IMG/VR virus record: IMGVR_UViG_3300025112_000150
Location: 1-26,941 of that record
From: a virus
Strand: one strand, 5' to 3'
Length of the DNA: 26,941 nucleotides
Position numbers and translations under genes: made by a program. Below are positions 1 to 5,600 of the stretch, piece after piece (the stretch's first letter is position 1; the number at the start of each line of letters is the position of its first letter). The notes beneath the pieces are model-generated. The model was not told the origin of the DNA, did no database searches, and was given only the letters and a program-made list of their open reading frames with translations.

Positions 1-52
1 GACCTATTACTAAAGAAGATCAAACAGTTTGTCGATTTGATATTATCTAAAA

Positions 53-295
53 TCAAATTTTAGAATATTTCTGCTTCATAGCCTTAACTAATGTTAACGA
101 CTCCACAGACTCAGCCCCACTATCCGTAGGTGAATAAATCTTTTTGTTATGTTCTATCCCTGCATGAACCAAATTTTTAGGATGAAATCCTAAATCTAAA
201 ATATTCTTAGCAGCATTTATATCTCTGTCAACTTCTTCATTGCAAGATAAGCATTTCCAAGTTCTGTCTTTGAGAATCAAATCTTTTTTAATCCT
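53..295 (-). pseudogene. Fragment of IS200/IS605-type TnpB (OrfB), C-terminal zinc-ribbon end only
   Basis: The open frame encodes the tail end of a TnpB-like transposon-associated nuclease. The signature is visible: L-x-L-K-D-R-T-W-K-C-x-x-C followed by DRDINAAKNIL, which is the second half of the OrfB zinc ribbon plus the family's conserved DRDxNAAxNI motif. The first CxxC knuckle, the RuvC-like core and everything N-terminal are missing. A TGA at 296-298 blocks the frame upstream, and the next bases encode nothing similar. The only start in the frame is TTG at 280, inside the domain, with no good RBS. An intact TnpB is roughly 350-450 aa; about 80 codons remain. I infer a dead remnant of an insertion, or one end of an element truncated by rearrangement. 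No transposon end or omegaRNA can be defined in the 52 bases that remain to its left. Confidence 0.8.
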
Positions 296-329
296 TCAAA
301 ATAATAATTATTTTTGAAAGTTTTGTCGA

Positions 330-337
330 TATAAATG
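330..337 (+). promoter_or_regulatory. Possible late-promoter-like -10 box (TATAAATG)
   Basis: TATAAATG matches seven of eight positions of the T4 late promoter box TATAAATA and lies 28 bp upstream of the ATG of the only plus-strand gene. That gene faces away from all its neighbours and so needs its own promoter. A TATA-rich octamer in AT-rich DNA can occur by chance, and no matching box was established upstream of other genes here. Confidence 0.25.
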
Positions 338-355
338 TATCGTTAACCTATCAAT

Positions 356-360
356 GGAGA
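356..360 (+). promoter_or_regulatory. Shine-Dalgarno that fixes the start at ATG 366
   Basis: GGAGA lies about six bases before the ATG at 366. An ATG at 354 in the same frame overlaps this site and has no RBS of its own, so 366 is the better start. Confidence 0.7.
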
Positions 361-365
361 ATATT

Positions 366-554
366 ATGGATTTTACTATCAATTTTACAGAACAAGAACT
401 CGAAATAGTACTTAGATGCTTGGCAGAACAACCTTATAAAATTGCAGCACCAGTTATACAAAAACTGCAAGTTGTTATACAAAAGGCTCAAGCCGAAGCA
501 CAAGCTGAAATAAACAAACCAGTACCTGGACCAGAAGATGACGCAGATAGTTAA
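366..554 (+). CDS. Small conserved-type phage protein, 62 aa, function unknown
   Basis: This is the only convincing plus-strand gene in the window. The protein starts MDFTINFTEQELEIVL, has a compact predicted alpha/beta N-terminal part (about residues 1-40), a Gln/Ala-rich helix, and an acidic Pro/Gly tail. From general knowledge, similar short proteins with an N-terminal hydrophobic strand, then a glutamate-rich helix and LAEQPY-like segment, occur in T4-like and cyanophage genomes without known function; that likeness is from memory only. The gene is convergent with the membrane-protein gene at 551. The two stop codons share the palindrome TTAA at 551-554, which reads TAA on both strands. 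Confidence 0.7.
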   Translation: MDFTINFTEQELEIVLRCLAEQPYKIAAPVIQKLQVVIQKAQAEAQAEINKPVPGPEDDADS

Positions 555-919
555 TCTCTACGCATATTTTGTTCTATGCTTTTTTGTATTAGTTGCATAG
601 AAGGATCTTCTTTATTTTTATAAGGCAAAATTTTAAGCTCTATCTCAGGATGGAGCTTTTTATTATGTTTAGATATGTTGTTGACCGTTTTTTTTAATTG
701 CTCTATTTCTTCTGTATTATAATCAACTTTTGGGGCTAAGACTTTAATCGTAGTCTCGATATGCATCTGTGTCTTTTGAACTTTGCCGAAATTTTCTCCA
801 ATACGGAAGTCTACAGATTCTACGCCCTTCCACACATAAATTGCCGCTCCTATAACAATAGTTGTTACAAGTACAGAAACGGCATTAGTTAATACTTTTG
901 ACCAATCAATTTTTAACAT
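551..919 (-). CDS. Single-pass membrane protein with coiled-coil-like tail, 122 aa
   Basis: There is one hydrophobic segment near the N-terminus (about residues 10-32, a run of V, T, I, A and Y ending in VW). It is followed by a charged, heptad-like region with NTEEIEQLKKTVNNI and a basic/acidic C-terminus. I chose the ATG at 919. A TTG at 994 would add 25 residues containing a second hydrophobic patch (LLICRYICIAVKYAL), but it has no RBS; the ATG lacks a strong RBS too, so the start is uncertain. The gene lies beyond the terminator that follows the capsid gene, so it may use read-through or its own promoter. N-terminal anchor plus coiled coil is compatible with a holin, a spanin partner or a virion membrane protein. 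I cannot choose between these. Confidence 0.65.
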   Translation of the reverse strand: MLKIDWSKVLTNAVSVLVTTIVIGAAIYVWKGVESVDFRIGENFGKVQKTQMHIETTIKVLAPKVDYNTEEIEQLKKTVNNISKHNKKLHPEIELKILPYKNKEDPSMQLIQKSIEQNMRRD

Positions 920-1010
920 TTTTACGTATCGCCCTAGGGCGTATTTAACTGCTATACATATATATCGGCAGATTAGAAGAATTTCTTTAAACAAATTAAT
1001 AATTTCTTGA

Positions 1011-1057
1011 CATAGAAAAAGAAGAGCAAGCCAAATGACTTGCTCTTCTTTCCTATG
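1011..1057 (-). terminator. Rho-independent terminator after the major capsid gene
   Basis: The arms 1011-1030 and 1039-1057 are complementary over about 19 bp with one bulge, around an 8-base loop (1031-1038). The core AGAAGAGCAAG/CTTGCTCTTCT is perfect. Read on the minus strand, the 3' arm runs into TTCTTTTTCT, giving the U-rich tract. It lies about 40 bp after the capsid stop codon and probably ends the head operon transcript. It may also stop transcription in the other direction. Confidence 0.85.
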
Positions 1058-1068
1058 TACGCCTATGG

Positions 1069-1088
1069 TTACAGCTAACTAGCTGTAA
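1069..1088. repeat. Short perfect inverted repeat between capsid stop and terminator
   Basis: TTACAGCT and AGCTGTAA form an 8-bp stem around a 4-base loop (AACT). It lies ten bases past the capsid stop codon and just before the main terminator. It has no U tract, so it is not a terminator by itself. It could protect the 3' end of the capsid mRNA or simply add to termination. Confidence 0.5.
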
Positions 1089-1097
1089 GAATTAAGT

Positions 1098-1976
1098 TTA
1101 CGAACCAGCAGCAGTAGTTACTTGGATAAGGGAAACTGCGTAATCATTAATTACCACAATTCCTACCTCTTCATAAATAACCCAGCCTAAGCGTAATTTT
1201 TTAGGATCATCAGCAGGCAGAACTGTGATATCTTGTCTAATTGGGAATGCGCCAACGGTATCTGGGGATGCGACTACCAGAATTTCGTCAGTTTCCATTC
1301 TCGATGAAACGTGGATATCGGCTGTCCACAGGTGACCGTAGAGACCAGTCGTGATGATTTCACGAGTTGTTGCCTCGTCGTAGAAATCTTTACCGAAGGT
1401 TCTGATTGATGCATACTGGTTAGCATGCAGAACGATCTTCGTAGCAACAAGGTCATGCTGCTCGATCAGACGGAACGCTGTATTCAGCGAAGCGGTTGTC
1501 AGCGTACCAACGTTTGTTACAACTTGTGTACCAAGCGTATTTGCGGCTGCTGTCAAAGCTGCGAAGATGTTAGTATCTTCTTCCTTCTGGATAGCTTCTT
1601 TAGCCTTGATCTGTGCTCTGTCTACGATGTAGAATCTACGAGCCTTGATCTCAGACAGTCTAACAGTTGGGTGAGCAGCGATCTCGAACGTAGGAACGAG
1701 AATTTCTTCGCCTTCCTGGATCTGATCTGGTACAGCCCCCCTACGAGCGATAACGTGTGCGATTGCAGCAACGTCGCGTTCGTAACGAGCAAGTGCGCCC
1801 TGTGGAAGTTCGTCAACCATCAGAAGCTTACGTCCAACAGCTTGATACTCCAACGAACGTCTGATAGGTTCTACCATAGCTTGCGCCAAGGCAACTCTAC
1901 CTTCATCGGTGTTCAGAGCTTGTGCAATGATTTCTTCTTTTTGCGAATCAGTAAGTGAATTTTTTGCTAAAGCCAT
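1098..1976 (-). CDS. Major capsid protein, HK97 fold, 292 aa
   Basis: This protein forms the icosahedral head shell. An N-terminal helical arm (1-45) is followed by RRSLEYQAVGRKLLMVDELP, a probable E-loop strand pair with EGEEILVPTFEI at about 88-99, a long spine-type helix (IKAKEAIQKEEDTNIFAAL, about 122-140), and a C-terminal P/A-domain region with VLHANQYASIRTF and VIYEEVGIVVINDYAVSLI. The order and length match HK97-fold capsid proteins that lack a fused delta (scaffold) domain, which fits a separate scaffold in the upstream 1906-aa gene. The start is secure: AGGAG stands seven bases before the ATG. The bases look richer in G and C than the surroundings, as expected of a highly expressed gene. 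It sits directly after the decoration gene and before a strong terminator. Fold assignment is by sequence feel and gene order. Confidence 0.88.
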   Translation of the reverse strand: MALAKNSLTDSQKEEIIAQALNTDEGRVALAQAMVEPIRRSLEYQAVGRKLLMVDELPQGALARYERDVAAIAHVIARRGAVPDQIQEGEEILVPTFEIAAHPTVRLSEIKARRFYIVDRAQIKAKEAIQKEEDTNIFAALTAAANTLGTQVVTNVGTLTTASLNTAFRLIEQHDLVATKIVLHANQYASIRTFGKDFYDEATTREIITTGLYGHLWTADIHVSSRMETDEILVVASPDTVGAFPIRQDITVLPADDPKKLRLGWVIYEEVGIVVINDYAVSLIQVTTAAGS

Positions 1977-2063
1977 TTTAGTCTCCTTTTTTTATATCTG
2001 TCCCTAAATATTCCTTGAAATTTTAGAGTACTAGATTGTTAATGTTTTACTGGTTAACTACTT

Positions 2064-2609
2064 TTAGTGAATCAGTATGAATTCGATGTAATTACCAAGA
2101 GTAATTGAACCGGATACGTCTGTGCCAGGTACGCCACTTGGGTATGCACCAGGAACGGTTACGCAAACGCCAAAGACAACAGCGGCACCACCAGTTACAT
2201 TACTGATCAAGCCAGCGGTAGTAACGAAAAGTTCGTCGCCAGTTGTATAAGATACGTCCGCGAACTGATCGCTCAAGAAACGTCCACCACCGTTATAAAC
2301 GGTAAGCAGCGAAGACGCGACTGTTTCATCGAAAAAGTCAGAAACTCTATTCTGAGTCGAAGTCTGTCTGTTTCCGCCAGCACCAATTGTCAGGTTAGCA
2401 GCGTAAGGTGTACCGCCACCAGCGTTCATAAGGTTGTCGCCAGCTACGCCCAAAGCTCTTTCGGCGATTGTATCGGTCAACTGAACAAATCCAGTTGCGC
2501 CCAATTTTACAGGCTGCCCAGCTTCGATTGTACCATTAGTTGTGAAATCCCAGTCAGGGTCTACGTTGTACTGATCTGCGACTACATGTTGAACAGTTAT
2601 TAAAGCCAT
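2064..2609 (-). CDS. Capsid decoration / head-stabilising protein, 181 aa
   Basis: The protein is rich in Gly, Thr, Val and Ala with short beta-type segments: TIEAGQPVKLGATGFVQLTD near the N-terminus, then ALGVAGDN and a C-terminal GSITLGNYIEFILIH. The pattern AGQPVKL..GFVQ..D...ERALGVA is typical of the DUF2190/lambda gpD-like cement proteins that bind the outside of HK97-type shells. Position supports this: it lies between the protease-scaffold and the capsid gene, 24 bp after the former and 87 bp before the latter. A strong AGGAG RBS precedes the ATG. Like the capsid gene, it uses more GC-rich codons than the rest. A minor capsid or spike role cannot be excluded. Confidence 0.75.
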   Translation of the reverse strand: MALITVQHVVADQYNVDPDWDFTTNGTIEAGQPVKLGATGFVQLTDTIAERALGVAGDNLMNAGGGTPYAANLTIGAGGNRQTSTQNRVSDFFDETVASSLLTVYNGGGRFLSDQFADVSYTTGDELFVTTAGLISNVTGGAAVVFGVCVTVPGAYPSGVPGTDVSGSITLGNYIEFILIH

Positions 2610-2633
2610 GTTAATCTCCTTTTATCTTTTGTT

Positions 2634-5600
2634 TTATCTTCCGTATTTTTGACGGAGTTCTGTGTCTGGAATACTGTCGGCCTCTTTGTTTCTTATGTCT
2701 AAGCTAAACAAACCTTGCAGAGATTTTGTCAATTCAGTTTGCTGATCAACATGTTCTGACTGTGCTCGTTTTTCTGTACTAGTCTCAGAGATAAGTACGG
2801 CTGGCCCTTCTAATCCGTCAGACGAAGCGTCGAGTCCTTTTTTCACAAACATACCCTTCTCAAGGTCAGCCAATTGATTTGGCTTGTAAGCAGAAAGTTC
2901 TGCTACCTTGGTTGCAAGCTGGCCGACTTCAATGAGTCCGCTTTGCAGCATTCTACCAGCTAATGCGTATGCTTCTTTTGTTACTTTGGAATCTTCCTTG
3001 CTACTCGCAAGTGCTCCGCTATCAGTTTTTCCTGTCATTTGATCTTCTTTTTCTGGAGCGATTTTTTCATTGTCTTTTTCGCCGCCAATTCGATCATCTT
3101 TTGTAGGAATATCTGGTGTATCTTTAACAGGATCTGGCTTATCGCCAATAGATTCCTGTTCGTTACCTATAAAGTCATTGTCTTCTGGGATGCCATCAGG
3201 TGTAGTTTTTGCTTCAGGGATGTCGCCAATAGACTCTTTTTCATTTCCGATAAAGCTGTCGCCGCTATAAGGCTTTACATCTTCGTCGTCTTGAACTTGT
3301 TCTCTTTTGACTTTCTTTTCGTCAGCATTTTTAACAAGTGTATCAGCAAGAGCGTGAACTCTATCTTTTGTAGATGCTGCTTTCGAATTTCCGGCTCCCT
3401 CTTCGCCGCCAGTTGCTTTGTTATCAAGCTCAGGCTTTAAAGCAGGGTCATCTTTTTCGCCGCCAATCCTGTCGTCTTTCGTAGGAGCGGAAGCGTTATC
3501 TAGTTTTTGTAAATCTGCTGGTTCTGCTCCCATCGTTGCAGTTCCAGTTGGTGCAGAAGGTTTATCGGCGGTGAATGAAGATTCATCGCCAATTGTTGAT
3601 TTTCCAGAATATCCTTTTGCAGTATCTTGAGCGTTCTGAAGACCAATGTTATCGGCTGATTTGTTAAGGACAGCAAGAACTCCCGAAAGGTCCATGTTGA
3701 TCTCGTTTGTCTTGTTAATGTGTCCTTTACTCATTTGAGTCGATTCCTTTACAATGTCTTCGTCCGTCTCTGCCATACGTGGATCACCTTCTTTGTAGTG
3801 TCTGTCTTGTATATTCTCTACTTGCTCTTCAGTTCCTCTATTATTTTCACAATTTTTTAATTCGTCTTGAACTGGAGCGACATTATCTTCGACTGGAGCA
3901 GGTGCTTCGGCGTTATCTGTACCCATTTCCATAGGTTTTGTTTCGCCGCAATGAGGACAACCTTCGCCACTCGCCATATCTTTTTCTTCGCCTTCGATGA
4001 TTTCGTCTTCAATAGCCTCTTCATCATCGATCTCGTCAACGATCTCGTCATCTATCACACCATCAGTTACATCATCTACGATCTCATCAGTTGCGTCTTC
4101 AACGAGATCGTCTGCTCCTTCAATTCCTTCTGGTCCTTCGATTTCAACGTCAATTTCAATGCCTTCATCGATTCCGTCTATATCACTCTCGCCGCCAACA
4201 GCAACTTCAACTGCTTCTGCGACTTGTTCTGCAATTTCTATTGGGAGTTCGATAGTGACTGTAGATTCACCGCCTTCTTCGCCGCCGAACGGATCGAAGT
4301 CGCCTTCAAACTCGCCGCCACCGTCAAAGTCATCTTCAGGACCGTCAAAGTCTTCATCCTCTGTAACTATGTCGCCAATTTCGTCAGAAACGATATCATC
4401 GAACTTAGCGTATTTAGCTTTCATTGTTTGACAGATTGTTGAAGCTTGTTTCAGTTGGAAACCTTCTCTTACATAATCTTCTATGCATTCTTCGGTTCCA
4501 CTCTTATCGCACCAAATATCAGCAACTTTGATAGCGAGATAATTCGAATAAACATCTGCTTTCTTAAGAGCTTTGCAGATTGCGTCACAAAGAAGTTCGC
4601 CTTCGTAAGGACCACTCAAAGCTACAGCATCAAGACCATATCTTCGTGCAATTCTTTCTTTGCAAATTTCTTCTGGGAAATCTTTGACAGGACCAAGAGC
4701 CTGTTTATAGGTTCCTATTACAGATGTAGCAGTACTTGCTGTTTTTGTAAGTCCAGATTTCTTCATAGCAAGAATGACATTACCCTTTTCTTTAGGAGTC
4801 AAAGCATCAAAACCAGCTTCTGTAACATCGCTGGACGCAAGAGCTTTGATGAACATATCTTTCTTTCTTGAGCAATCGTCGCATTCGAAGTCTAACGCAG
4901 TTGGGTTCCATTCCCATTGAGCGTAAATAACTTCTGGTTTATTTTTATTGATTGCGTAAGATACTTTGTAAGCTAACCCAGTATCCATGCATTTTCTTTC
5001 GCCATTAGCGAGTTTAACAGTCTGAGTTGTTCCAGTGAACGGACTAACAGAACCTAACTCGATACCAGCTTCGGAAATTTTAGTTGCTGCTTCTTTGGTT
5101 ATTCTAGCCATTGCAGCAAAGTCCGTATTTGCCATTGCTGGCATTCCAGCAGTTTCGGCTACAGGCTCTTCCATAGCACCAGGTTCTGGGAGTTCAAAGC
5201 CTTCTCCTTCGATTGGGCTTTCTTTTTCAGCACCGTCATCTTGACTGTCGCCAAGAACATCTGCCCATCGAGTTACATTAATAGAAACTTTATATTCGAA
5301 TTCAGATTGACAGTTATTACATTTACCAGCGCCTTTGATGATATCAACATCTTGACTGGTACAAACTGGGCAAACAGAGCCAGGAGGTTTAGGCATCAGA
5401 TCTTCAGTTCCACCTAAATCATCTCCAAGGTCAGATTCTTCGAAACTTTCCATAGGAGGTTGGTTCATTGGATCGCCGCCAGCATTAGGAAGTGTTGCTC
5501 CCGCTCCTGGTCCTTGAGCCGCTCCACCTTGCCCACCCATCTCGCCGCCCAACATCTGAGCTTCTTTGACTAAAGTCTTTCTTCTCTCTTGTCTACTTGC

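Noticed and set aside
931-940. Palindrome GCCCTAGGGC
   Set aside because: Ten bases only, not repeated elsewhere that I saw; it lies between the two possible starts of the membrane gene and may be chance.
1425-1958. 177-codon plus-strand frame opposite the capsid gene
   Set aside because: Cys/Phe/Ser-rich composition typical of antisense reading; the capsid gene on the other strand is certain.
3997-4431. Long plus-strand frame rich in Ser/Ile
   Set aside because: It is the antisense shadow of the acidic belt of the giant protein; GAT/GAA codons read backwards as Ser/Ile codons. It has no RBS.
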